NCBI GenBank assembly: GCA_019114925.1
Contig: DXEO01000121.1
Location: 1 to 13,751, forward strand
From: Candidatus Corynebacterium faecipullorum
GTDB lineage: Bacteria; Actinomycetota; Actinomycetes; Mycobacteriales; Mycobacteriaceae
DNA length: 13,751 nucleotides
Direction: 5' to 3'
In this document: piece after piece, positions 1-7,302 of the stretch
How the letters are laid out: the number at the start of each line of letters is the position of its first letter
Numbering within the stretch: position 1 is the first letter of the stretch
The notes under the pieces: model-generated
Told to the model about the DNA's origin: nothing
Seen by the model: the letters and a program-made list of their open reading frames with translations, nothing else
Databases searched by the model: none
Made by a program: the position numbers and the translations under genes

Positions 1-1
1 C

Positions 2-373
2 CTGTTCTTCCTCTTCGGCGGCAGCTACCTCTCACTGATCATCCTCATCAGCGTGGTGGCCCTGTGCACACCGGTGGCAAATTATGGATTCGACATTGTT
101 CGTGAAAACCTGGATCGCCGCGTCGTCGCGACGGCGACGGGTTTGGGCAACATGGGCGGCTTCATCGCCACGGTCATCGGCGCCCAACTCGTCGGCGTGG
201 TTCTCGATCACTTGGGCAATGGGCCGGACTATCCCTTCCATGACTTCCGGCTTGCCGCCTGGGCCGTCTTTGGCGTGTGGTGCACTGGCATCATGGGTGT
301 TCTCATCACCCACATCCTGCGCAGCCGGGGCGAGGAGGAAGGGCCGCACGCCCGAATCGTCCAGGTGAGTTAG
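2..373 (+). CDS. MFS-type transporter, C-terminal fragment (5' end outside window)
   Basis: Reading frame 2 is open from the window edge to a TAG stop at 371-373, giving about 123 residues. The piece starts in a hydrophobic helix (LFFLFGGSYLSLIILISVVAL), followed by a charged cytoplasmic-type loop (RENLDRRVVATATGLGNMGG). Two further hydrophobic stretches follow, the first GGFIATVIGAQLVGVVL and the second around LAAWAVFGVWCTGIMGVLITH, before a charged tail. This alternation, and the small-residue helix with a TGLGNMGG loop, is typical of the last helices of a major facilitator superfamily permease. The substrate cannot be told from this fragment. The GTG at 53 is only an internal codon. No hairpin terminator is visible right after the stop, and the next gene candidate is convergent. 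Confidence 0.75.
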   Translation: MFFLFGGSYLSLIILISVVALCTPVANYGFDIVRENLDRRVVATATGLGNMGGFIATVIGAQLVGVVLDHLGNGPDYPFHDFRLAAWAVFGVWCTGIMGVLITHILRSRGEEEGPHARIVQVS

Positions 374-385
374 TAGAGGGCTGGA

Positions 386-538
386 CTACTGAAAGGCCAA
401 GGCGCTCAACGGCGCCTCAAGGGGCAGCCCATTGGCCACTTCAAAGACACCGAGCCCACCGCCGATGGGGACGAGAACGGCGATGCTCACCCCCACTGCG
501 GTCCTGAGCAGCTCGCGTAATTTTCGTCGTTTCTCCAC
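386..538 (-). CDS. Candidate 50-residue single-pass membrane peptide
   Basis: Read on the minus strand, a GTG at 538 opens a 50-codon frame ending in TAG at 386-388. The peptide begins with a strongly basic segment (VEKRRKLRELLRT) and continues into a hydrophobic, glycine-rich stretch of about 20 residues (AVGVSIAVLVPIGGGLGVF), then a short tail ending in AFQ. That is the layout of a small positive-inside membrane protein. The frame has an in-frame TAA upstream and only a weak purine-rich site (AAAGG) about 15 bases before the GTG. A second GTG about 14 codons in could also be the start. It is convergent with the transporter gene, whose stop is only 12 bases away. I do not recognise a family. 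The composition makes it more likely coding than not, but the evidence is thin. Confidence 0.45.
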   Translation of the reverse strand: MEKRRKLRELLRTAVGVSIAVLVPIGGGLGVFEVANGLPLEAPLSALAFQ

Positions 539-629
539 CTCAACGCACCAACCTTTATCGTTTCGTTATCTGTGCGTGTGAGCTTAAGAGCTAGGGCTGC
601 AAGTCAAATCTTCATTGACTGCGCATCAC

Positions 630-657
630 CTGCCAGTCCCTGTGGGCTCCATGGCAG
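630..657. repeat. Imperfect hairpin in the intergenic stretch 539-684
   Basis: CTGCCA at 630-635 pairs with TGGCAG at 652-657, and inside the loop CCC (638-640) can pair with GGG (643-645). No U-run follows on either strand, so this is not a classical intrinsic terminator. It lies between the end of the 685-1122 gene and the small-peptide candidate, both on the minus strand. The rest of 539-684 shows no gene. A TTGACT hexamer on the minus strand (602-607) could be a -35 box, but no convincing -10 box follows at the right distance. Confidence 0.3.
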
Positions 658-684
658 CATACTCGGCGAGAGTGGTCAGCAGGC

Positions 685-1122
685 CTATTCGGCTGGGGTC
701 GACTCTACGTAGATCGGACCTTCCACCGGGGCGACAACACCGGCATCGAAGGCAGCGAGGACACCTTTCGCATCACCTTTCGTGATGGCACCTGCCTCGA
801 CGGCCTTCTCCAAATCAGCCTCAAGCATCTGACGGGAGCGGTATCTATCCGAAGCCACCGACAGCAGTCCGCGCGGCACTGACTCCGACGGGATCCCCAG
901 TGCTTCCGCCAGCGAGACAATGCGATCCTTTTCAGCCGGGTCAAGCTCGGCGCCTACCGACGGATCCTGTGGGACGCCGCCGTCGACCACCTGCTCCACC
1001 GTCAATGCCCCCTCCGGCACTTGGTGCCGCTCCGTAGCCCACCAGCCCGCGCCGACGGCGGTGATGACTGCCACCACCACGAGGACCCATACGGCGATAA
1101 TCTGCTTGGACTTCACGGCCAC
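685..1122 (-). CDS. Membrane-anchored protein of unknown function, 145 aa
   Basis: The product starts with a short basic segment (MAVKSKQ) and one hydrophobic helix at about residues 8-28 (IIAVWVLVVVAVITAVGAGW). An approximately 115-residue acidic soluble part follows. There is no cysteine after the helix, so it is not a lipoprotein; an uncleaved signal anchor with the bulk outside the membrane is the likely topology. The outer part has an alanine- and glutamate-rich, probably helical segment at about residues 62-125, including LEADLEKAVEAGAITKGDAK. Start choice: GTG at 1122 with GAGAGAAG about nine bases upstream; a second GTG two codons later is possible. It begins 28 bases after the 1151-1468 gene on the same strand, so the two are probably co-transcribed. 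I do not recognise a named family. Confidence 0.75.
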   Translation of the reverse strand: MAVKSKQIIAVWVLVVVAVITAVGAGWWATERHQVPEGALTVEQVVDGGVPQDPSVGAELDPAEKDRIVSLAEALGIPSESVPRGLLSVASDRYRSRQMLEADLEKAVEAGAITKGDAKGVLAAFDAGVVAPVEGPIYVESTPAE

Positions 1123-1150
1123 AATTTTAGACTTCTCTCACATTCGCGGC

Positions 1151-1468
1151 TTAATCCGCGCGGGGGCCAAAGGTGCCAAAAGAATTTCCATGCGGCGGGT
1201 GCGGCGAATCGACGCGCTCGGACAGCGCATCGATGATGGAGCGGATGGTGGACTCCGCCACGGAGCGATCCAGGCCGTTGCGGCGCGGGCCCTCAGTCTT
1301 CGGTTCAGTCGGGACAACGCGCGGCTTGTCGACGTCCAACCGCATCACCGTCCCCTCCACGCTCAGCGCAGCGGCGGGGTCGCACCCAGCAGCGCGGGCG
1401 GCGGAGAGGAAGGCGTCGAGATCAGCAAGAGTGGCATCGTTGAGGTCGAGGGACAGGTTGAGGCTCAT
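1151..1468 (-). CDS. Conserved-looking hypothetical protein downstream of glnE, 105 aa
   Basis: The protein begins MSLNLSLDLNDATLADLDAF, continues with an alanine-rich helix (residues 19-36), a short strand-like segment (SVEGTVMRLDV) and a basic linker. A second helix (residues 67-84, SVAESTIRSIIDALSERV) and a proline/glycine-rich tail close it. It has no signal peptide, membrane helix or recognisable catalytic motif and is probably a small cytoplasmic protein. Start choice: the ATG at 1466-1468 has an ideal AAAGGAG six bases upstream. The frame stays open for another 46 codons upstream, but that extension has no ribosome site and would read through the palindrome at 1499-1514. It lies 153 bases downstream of glnE on the same strand, so it may be read from the glnA2-glnE transcript, from its own promoter, or both. 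Function unknown. Confidence 0.7.
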   Translation of the reverse strand: MSLNLSLDLNDATLADLDAFLSAARAAGCDPAAALSVEGTVMRLDVDKPRVVPTEPKTEGPRRNGLDRSVAESTIRSIIDALSERVDSPHPPHGNSFGTFGPRAD

Positions 1469-1498
1469 GGTGTGCTCCTTTGTATGGCGCGGGGATAA

Positions 1499-1514
1499 TG
1501 ACTGTGCACTGTCA
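1499..1514. promoter_or_regulatory. 16-bp near-palindrome, possible operator before the 1151-1468 gene
   Basis: The sequence TGACTGTGCACTGTCA reads almost identically on both strands: TGAC and GTCA arms around a GTGCAC core, with 14 of 16 positions symmetric. It lies 31 bases upstream of the ATG at 1468. On the minus strand it overlaps a possible -10 hexamer, CATTAT (1495-1500). A dimeric repressor bound here would cover that promoter. I cannot match it to a known regulator, and no clear -35 box is seen at 17 bases. Confidence 0.35.
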
Positions 1515-1621
1515 CCTAAGGCTATCGGCTGCTCACCTGATAGAACAAGGGCTTGCTCCAAAGTCAGGGAAAGATCGGGGTGGCTCAGGGTACAGGTCAG
1601 GGGCAAAGCAATCGCCTTCTG

Positions 1622-4600
1622 CTAGTCATGCTCGAAGGACTCTGCCTCACCCCAGAACACCTCATCCACTATCTTCCGCGCGTGCCGGGTCACCTTGAGG
1701 TAATGCTCTAAGAATTGCTGATTACGCTCGGGCTCCCACCCGGCCGCGCCGGCCACCTGCGCCAGCTGCGGGCCCGGTGCCGGAAGCTGATCCACGCGCT
1801 TGCCGCGCACCAGCACCAGCGCATTGCGAGCATCGGTGGCTAAGAGCCAAGCCTCCCGCAATTCCTGCACTTGCTCGACAGGGATAACCTCATTGTCCTC
1901 GAGGGCATCGAGCACCCGCAGCGTAGACGGATCATGCAGCGCCGGTACCTCGTGGGCGTGCATCATCTGGAGCAGCTGAACGGTCCATTCGATATCCGTT
2001 AGCCCGCCACGCCCCAGCTTGGTGTGGGTATTGCGGTCAGCGCCGCGCGGGAGGCGTTCGTTATCAACGCGCGCCTTCATTCGGCGGATATCACGAATCG
2101 TCTTCTCACTCACGCCCTTCGGCGGATAGCGGAAAGCATCCACCATGGTGAGGAAACGTGCACCGACCTCCTCATCTCCCGCCACGAAGGCCGCGCGGAG
2201 CAAAGCCTGCATCTCCCAGGGCTCGCCCCACCGCGAGTAATAACGCTCATAAGATTCGATCGAACGCACGACCGCTCCCGAGCGACCCTCTGGCCGCAGA
2301 CCCAAGTCCACGTCCAAGGGCGGATCCCCGGAAGGCTTTGCCAGACGGCGGCGCAATTTCTCAATGATGCCGATGGCCCATGGCAGAGCTTCTTCTTCGG
2401 CATTATCTCCTGTTGGCTCCGCCACCACAATGACATCGGCATCTGAACCAAAGCCCAGCTCCATGCCACCGAGCCGCCCCATGCCAATCACGGCGATGCG
2501 GGCTGGTGGTTCGGCATCCTCGTGGCTCAGCCTCCACGCCCTGACCTCGGCGCGCAGCGCGGCTTCCAACACAGCATTCCAGATGGTGGACAGTTCAAAA
2601 CACACTTGTTGAACCGGCAAGAAGCCCAACAAATCAGCAGCAGCAATCCGCGCCAGCTCTGCACGGCGAAGGGATCTGGCTACCGACACTGCCTTGTCTG
2701 GATCCGCGTGGCGCTTGGTGGAATTAATCAAGGCGGAAGACACTTGCTCAGGCTTGGTTTCCAACAGCTTCGGCCCTGCCGCGCCATCCGAGAGCTGCTT
2801 GACGACGTCCGGGGCGCGAATAATGAGCTCCGATGTGAAGGGCGAGGTGCCCAGAATCTTCATGAGGCGTTGGCCGACAACGCCTTCGTCACGAAGCATG
2901 CGCAAGAACCACGTCCGGTCATAAGCTGCCTCGGAAAGCTTGCGGTAATTCAACAGGCCCATGTCTGGGTCAGCGGTATTGGAGAGCCATTCCATCAGCG
3001 TCGGCAGCAGGATGGCCTGGATGCGTGCCTTGCGCGACTGCCCCGCTGCCAGGGAGGTGAGGTGCTCGAAAGCACGGTCTGGGTGGCGATAGCCTAGGGC
3101 CGCCAACTGCAAGAGCGCGGCTTCGCGGGAGAGCTTGAGTTCATCCGCCGACATCGAGGCCACGGAATTGAGCAGCGGACGGTAGAACAAACGCGAGTGG
3201 AGCTCTGAGATAAGCACGCGCACCTTCCGCAGCTGGGTATTCATCTGGTCCGCTGCCGACTGATGCCCCTGCGGGTGAAAGCCTGAGTTGATGGCCAACC
3301 ACGTGAGCGCCTTGTCGTCGTCCTTCTCAGGCAGGGTGTTGGTACGGCGGAAGCGCTCGAGCTGGAGGCGGTGCTCAAGCAAACGCAGAAACTCATAGGC
3401 CTCGATAAGCTGGGTGCCGTCTTCGCGTCCGACATACCCGGCGCGCACGAGCGCTGCCAGTGCATCGACCGTGGCGAGCGTGCGCAGCGATTCATCCGAG
3501 CGCCCATGCACCAACTGCAACAACTGGACGGCAAACTCCACGTCACGCAGGCCGCCCTCCCCCAGCTTGAGCTCTCGAAGGCGCATCTCCTCGGGGACGT
3601 TATCCAGCACGCGGCGGCGCATAGCTTGAACGTCTTCCACGAAGGACTCCCGCTGCGATGCAGTCCACACCATCGGTCCGATCTGTTCCAGATACTCCGT
3701 ACCTAAGGGCAGATAACCGGTTTGCGGCCGTGCCTTCAACAGCGCTTGGAATTCCCAGGTTTCTGCCCACCGCTTGTAATAGGCCACGTGCGAATCCAAC
3801 GTTCGAACCAAGGCGCCGGATTTGCCTTCTGGGCGCAGGTTGGCGTCAACCTCGAAGAAGCAGGCCGAGCCAATCCGGTTGAACTCCGACGCTAGGCGGG
3901 TAATCCGTGGCGTCGCCTCGGAGCCCACGAAGATCACGTCCACGTCGGAGATGTAGTTCAATTCGCCCGCGCCACACTTGCCCATCGCGATGACGGCCAG
4001 CTGTGCATCAAGAGGTTCATCCCCATAGACCACCCGGACCGCACCGGCGAGTGCTGCCGTCAAGGCCGCATCTGCAAGGGCTGTGGTCAGCCTGGTGACC
4101 TCCCGGAAACCTACTCGCGGCTGTGGGCGCGACTGCCCCTTGCGCGAGTGAAATGTACCTGCGAGGTCATGGGCGGCAATGCGCATCATCAACGTTCGGT
4201 AGGCCACTTTGAGTGACGCTTTGTGGTCCCCCGGTGCTGCCCGGTAGGTGCCGGGAGAGGTCAGGTCGGGGCTCGCGGTGTCAGGCTGGTCTGGTTGCTC
4301 AACGTATGTCGCAGGTTCCGCCCCGACCTCTGTGAGCAGCGTGTGCAGCATTTCGGTAGGAGTCGGCAGCGCCCGCTGCAGCTCGTGCCATGTTTCTGGG
4401 TTTGCAGCGAGATGATCACCGAATGCCGAAGAGCCGCCCAGCAGGGCGATGAGCCGCACCCGGAATGTTTCGTCCTCGCGCATCGCCGGGCCAATCTCAG
4501 GCGCTCCCTCGATGATCCTCATCAACGTGTTGAGGGCCATATCGGGATCGCCTGTTCCGGCCAGTGTCCACAACAGTTCTAAGGACTCAGGATTATCCCA

Positions 4601-4681
4601 CCCGAGGCGGGATAGATCCTCCGCAGCAGTTGGCCGGGTCAGACCAAGAGTAGCTGGGGACGGTACTGATGCTGGACGCAT
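1622..4681 (-). CDS. glnE: Bifunctional glutamine synthetase adenylyltransferase / adenylyl-removing enzyme
   Basis: The 1019 residues match the usual actinobacterial GlnE size. The protein has two nucleotidyltransferase domains in tandem. The N-terminal (deadenylylating) one carries GKCGAGELNYISDVDVIF at 234-251 with Asp246 and Asp248, then NLRPEGKSG at 281-289. The C-terminal (adenylylating) one carries GMGRLGGMELGFGSDADVIV at 733-752 with Asp747 and Asp749, then GLRPEGRSG at 794-802. Each is followed by the helical GGLRDVEF / GGLTDIEW segment (376-383, 892-899). By family knowledge it adds AMP to, and removes AMP from, a tyrosine of glutamine synthetase in response to nitrogen status and PII protein. 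Start choice: the ATG at 4681 has AGGAG four to five bases upstream, and that site overlaps the TAG stop of glnA2. The gap is seven bases, so translation is probably coupled. Both active sites look intact. Confidence 0.97.
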   Translation of the reverse strand: MRPASVPSPATLGLTRPTAAEDLSRLGWDNPESLELLWTLAGTGDPDMALNTLMRIIEGAPEIGPAMREDETFRVRLIALLGGSSAFGDHLAANPETWHELQRALPTPTEMLHTLLTEVGAEPATYVEQPDQPDTASPDLTSPGTYRAAPGDHKASLKVAYRTLMMRIAAHDLAGTFHSRKGQSRPQPRVGFREVTRLTTALADAALTAALAGAVRVVYGDEPLDAQLAVIAMGKCGAGELNYISDVDVIFVGSEATPRITRLASEFNRIGSACFFEVDANLRPEGKSGALVRTLDSHVAYYKRWAETWEFQALLKARPQTGYLPLGTEYLEQIGPMVWTASQRESFVEDVQAMRRRVLDNVPEEMRLRELKLGEGGLRDVEFAVQLLQLVHGRSDESLRTLATVDALAALVRAGYVGREDGTQLIEAYEFLRLLEHRLQLERFRRTNTLPEKDDDKALTWLAINSGFHPQGHQSAADQMNTQLRKVRVLISELHSRLFYRPLLNSVASMSADELKLSREAALLQLAALGYRHPDRAFEHLTSLAAGQSRKARIQAILLPTLMEWLSNTADPDMGLLNYRKLSEAAYDRTWFLRMLRDEGVVGQRLMKILGTSPFTSELIIRAPDVVKQLSDGAAGPKLLETKPEQVSSALINSTKRHADPDKAVSVARSLRRAELARIAAADLLGFLPVQQVCFELSTIWNAVLEAALRAEVRAWRLSHEDAEPPARIAVIGMGRLGGMELGFGSDADVIVVAEPTGDNAEEEALPWAIGIIEKLRRRLAKPSGDPPLDVDLGLRPEGRSGAVVRSIESYERYYSRWGEPWEMQALLRAAFVAGDEEVGARFLTMVDAFRYPPKGVSEKTIRDIRRMKARVDNERLPRGADRNTHTKLGRGGLTDIEWTVQLLQMMHAHEVPALHDPSTLRVLDALEDNEVIPVEQVQELREAWLLATDARNALVLVRGKRVDQLPAPGPQLAQVAGAAGWEPERNQQFLEHYLKVTRHARKIVDEVFWGEAESFEHD

Positions 4682-4688
4682 ACTTCTC

Positions 4689-6026
4689 CTAGAAATTCAG
4701 GTTGTTGCGCAATTCGAATGCGGTGATCTGCTGCTGGTATTCGTGCCACTCATCCCACTTTGAGCGCAGGAAGTTCTCAAAGACGTGTTCACCGAGAACC
4801 TCCGCCATAAACTCGGAGCGCTCAAATTCTCGGAGGGCTTGGTCCAGGCTGCTCGGCAGATCCTTGTACCCCATCGCACGGCGCTCGCGGCGGGTCAGCT
4901 GGTGGACGTCATCCTCGGCCGGCTCCCCTAGCTCATAACCTTCTCTGATTCCGCGCAAACCAGCGGCAAGGAGCACCGCGTAACCCAGGTAAGGGTTCAT
5001 CGCTGAATCCAGCGAGCGGATTTCAACTCGGCGCGACATTTCCTTGGAAAGGCGGTAGGTCGGAACTCGCACCAGCGCAGAACGATTAGAGATTCCCCAC
5101 GTCACTGACCCTGGAGCCTCGCTGCCAAACATCAGGCGCTTATAGGAGTTGGTCCACTGGTTGGTGATCGCCGTCATCTCCACTGCGTGTTCAAGAATGC
5201 CGGCGATAAACTGCCGTCCTGTGTTGGACAGCGAAATCTCATCATCGGGGTCATGGAAGGCGTTGGAATCTCCCTCGAAAAGGCTCAAGTGGGTATGCAT
5301 GCCCGAGCCTGAGCGATCCTCGAAAGGCTTGGGCATGAATGTGGCGTGCACGCCCTGCTGGGAGGCAACCTCTTTGATGAGGTAGCGGAAGGTCATGATG
5401 TGGTCCGCCATGGACAACACGTCAGCATGGCGCAGGTCAATCTCCTGCTGGCCAGGTGAGGTTTCATGGTGGCTAAACTCCGTGGCGATACCCATGGACT
5501 CCAACGCGTACATCGACCGGCGCCGGAAGCTCGGGGCGTTATCATGCGTGGCTTGGTCAAAATAGCCGCCGTTATCGGTGGCAACAAGCCTGTTGATATC
5601 GCGCGCGTCCTCAAGGAGATAAAACTCAATCTCAGGAGAAGCCTTGCATGTGAATCCCTCATTGGCCGCCTCGGTTACCTGACGGCGCAGGATGTGGCGC
5701 GGGTCCACCAACGAAGGTTGCCCATCGGGCTGAGTAATGTCACAGAACATGCGCGCCGAGAGAAGCTCGGGTTCTTCCTTGTCAAAGGGCATGATCTGAA
5801 AGGTTGAAGGGTCCGGCATCGCGATGGTGTCGGCCTCCGAAATGCGGGAGAACCCTTCCACCGAAGAGCCGTCGAAGCCAACACCTTCCTCGAAGGCGGA
5901 TTCCAACTCTGAGGGGCTCATTACCACCGATTTCAGCGCCCCCAAGATGTCAGTGAACCAGAGACGAATGAAGCGGATATCGCGTTCTTCAACTGTACGA
6001 AGGACGAATTCTTGTTGGCTGTTCAT
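4689..6026 (-). CDS. glnA2: Type I glutamine synthetase, GlnA2 type, without adenylylation tyrosine
   Basis: At 445 residues this is the size of a GSI-alpha enzyme; it makes glutamine from glutamate, ammonia and ATP in the cytoplasm. Visible family motifs: VGFDGSSVEGF (49-59), the metal-binding PEIEF (131-135) with Glu132 and Glu134, and Glu188 and Glu195 in HHETSPGQQEID. Further on are the nucleotide-site motif KPFEDRSGSGMHTHLS (233-248), NRSALVRVP (314-322), and RRVEIRSLDSAMNPYLG (332-348) with Glu335 and Arg337. At the position of the tyrosine adenylylated in GSI-beta enzymes (the NLYDLP region) the sequence reads DVHQLT, with His375 in its place, so GlnE should not modify this protein. 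Start ATG at 6026, with a weak purine run (TAGGG) upstream. It is the first gene of the glnA2-glnE operon; transcription probably starts in 6027-6225. In corynebacteria this second synthetase is known as glnA2. Confidence 0.95.
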   Translation of the reverse strand: MNSQQEFVLRTVEERDIRFIRLWFTDILGALKSVVMSPSELESAFEEGVGFDGSSVEGFSRISEADTIAMPDPSTFQIMPFDKEEPELLSARMFCDITQPDGQPSLVDPRHILRRQVTEAANEGFTCKASPEIEFYLLEDARDINRLVATDNGGYFDQATHDNAPSFRRRSMYALESMGIATEFSHHETSPGQQEIDLRHADVLSMADHIMTFRYLIKEVASQQGVHATFMPKPFEDRSGSGMHTHLSLFEGDSNAFHDPDDEISLSNTGRQFIAGILEHAVEMTAITNQWTNSYKRLMFGSEAPGSVTWGISNRSALVRVPTYRLSKEMSRRVEIRSLDSAMNPYLGYAVLLAAGLRGIREGYELGEPAEDDVHQLTRRERRAMGYKDLPSSLDQALREFERSEFMAEVLGEHVFENFLRSKWDEWHEYQQQITAFELRNNLNF

Positions 6027-6075
6027 GCTTTAAACCCTACCGCCGCGCGCCGAAGCCACGGAGAGAGTTTCTTCT

Positions 6076-6132
6076 TTTGCCCCCCGTACCGACATTCATT
6101 AACCCAGTTGGCAAGAGTATCTCGGGGGCAAA
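6076..6132. repeat. Inverted repeat TTTGCCCCC / GGGGGCAAA in the divergent promoter region
   Basis: TTTGCCCCC at 6076-6084 is the exact reverse complement of GGGGGCAAA at 6124-6132, with 39 bases between. The pair lies in the 199-base space between glnA2 (-) and the DUF2786 gene (+). The distance is long for an RNA hairpin but suits two operator half-sites. Candidate promoter parts nearby: TACTCT on the minus strand (6114-6119), a TAnnnT-type -10 box for glnA2 lying between the arms; and on the plus strand TTGAAT (from about 6171) followed at 17 bases by GATGTA. On the plus strand the right arm is followed by TTTTTT. I see no clear AmtR-type site. Confidence 0.4.
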
Positions 6133-6225
6133 TTTTTTCGACTCCCCTGCCCCCTGTCGGCTTCACATGCTTGAATGGCCACACAACCGAACAGATGTAC
6201 CCATAAAGAAGGATGAGAAACAGCC

Positions 6226-7302
6226 ATGAACACACAACACGCAACCCTGAGTCAACGAGGAATCGAGCTCATTAGCCAAGCAGCCCGGCAAGGATGGTCA
6301 CCTAAGGACCTGCTCCATGTCCTGGGTAGTTTTTGCCACCCACTCATTTATCGCGCCGCCCCTCATATTCCCGCACAGATCAGTTCCACTGCGCTGCGCA
6401 AGGAATGGTTGAGCATCACCCCGCCTGCCTCGATGACCATGTCTACTGATGACCTCATGCAGCTTATTGAAGCAATCAGCTTCCTACCGCCCCTCCGGGA
6501 CGTTGATGTGCTGGCAGCACAAGGAAAGAACTCTCAGACATCCCGCGGCAGCAAGGAGGATAGAATCCGCGACAAAATCTCTCATCTTCTGCGAAAAGCA
6601 GAATCCACTCCCTACGAAGAAGAAGCCAGCGCACTCATCGCCAAAGCGCAGAGCCTGCAACAGCGGCACCGCCTCGAGGGGGCACTCACCAATTCAGCGG
6701 ACACAGTGGTATCCACACGCATCCATATCAGCGCTCCCTATATCAACCACAAAACCACTCTGCTCAGCGTCATTGCGGATCGGAACGGATGCACCGCCCT
6801 CCGGCTGCACCCCAAAGGGATCGTCACCGTCATTGGCGCTGAGGAGGACGTTCGCCACGTCATTGATCTTTTCGCCTCACTCCTACGGCAGTGTGAATGG
6901 CACATGCACCACGGCGAGCACGCCAAGAGTGCGCGTCAGCATGGCAATGTGGCCTCCTTTCGCCGAAGCTTCATCCTGTCTTATGCCACCCGTATCGGTG
7001 AGTTATTGGAGGAAGCAAATTCAAAGCTGGACTCCCACGACGTAGAAGGGGCCGGTTCGGCATCAAACGGCCCCAGCACTCGGCAAGACGAAGTTACCCT
7101 GGCCCAGCAATCGCTATCAGCAGTCGAAGAACGCCGGCGCAACGCCGAAGCAGTGACTGATCGAATCTTCCCCAATGCGCGCACCGTGTCCCTGGCGGTG
7201 AGAAGCCACGCAGGAGTATCCGCCGGCGCATCAGCTGCAGAAAAGTCCCACTTGGAAGGTGATTCCTCAGGGCTTAACGGACACCGCCAGCTCACCCGCT
7301 AA
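6226..7302 (+). CDS. DUF2786 domain protein, 358 aa
   Basis: The recognisable core is at residues 113-151: a helix-rich motif with DKISHLLRKAEST, EEEASALIAKAQSLQQRH and RLE, the pattern of the DUF2786 family (leucine-lysine-alanine-glutamate, then a glutamate-rich turn and AKAQ-L). A second conserved-looking segment, SFRRSFILSYATRIGELLEEA (244-264), is also usual in these proteins. The N-terminal 100 residues are helical and unassigned. The C-terminal 90 residues are charged and low in complexity and are probably disordered. No signal peptide or membrane helix is present. Function is unknown for the family, and members also occur in phages. Start ATG 6226; the best ribosome site (GAAGGA) is about 13 bases upstream, rather far. 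It is divergent from glnA2, and its TAA stop is embedded in the strong AAGGAGG site of the following leader. Confidence 0.8.
   Translation: MNTQHATLSQRGIELISQAARQGWSPKDLLHVLGSFCHPLIYRAAPHIPAQISSTALRKEWLSITPPASMTMSTDDLMQLIEAISFLPPLRDVDVLAAQGKNSQTSRGSKEDRIRDKISHLLRKAESTPYEEEASALIAKAQSLQQRHRLEGALTNSADTVVSTRIHISAPYINHKTTLLSVIADRNGCTALRLHPKGIVTVIGAEEDVRHVIDLFASLLRQCEWHMHHGEHAKSARQHGNVASFRRSFILSYATRIGELLEEANSKLDSHDVEGAGSASNGPSTRQDEVTLAQQSLSAVEERRRNAEAVTDRIFPNARTVSLAVRSHAGVSAGASAAEKSHLEGDSSGLNGHRQLTR

Noticed and set aside
920..1498. 192-residue plus-strand open frame opposite the two small genes after glnE
   Set aside because: It is antisense to two frames with good start sites, has arginine/serine/alanine-rich composition typical of a shadow frame and no ribosome site.
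6023..6244. 73-residue minus-strand open frame across the glnA2 promoter region
   Set aside because: Overlaps the glnA2 start and the divergent gene start, with no ribosome site; the region is better explained as promoter.
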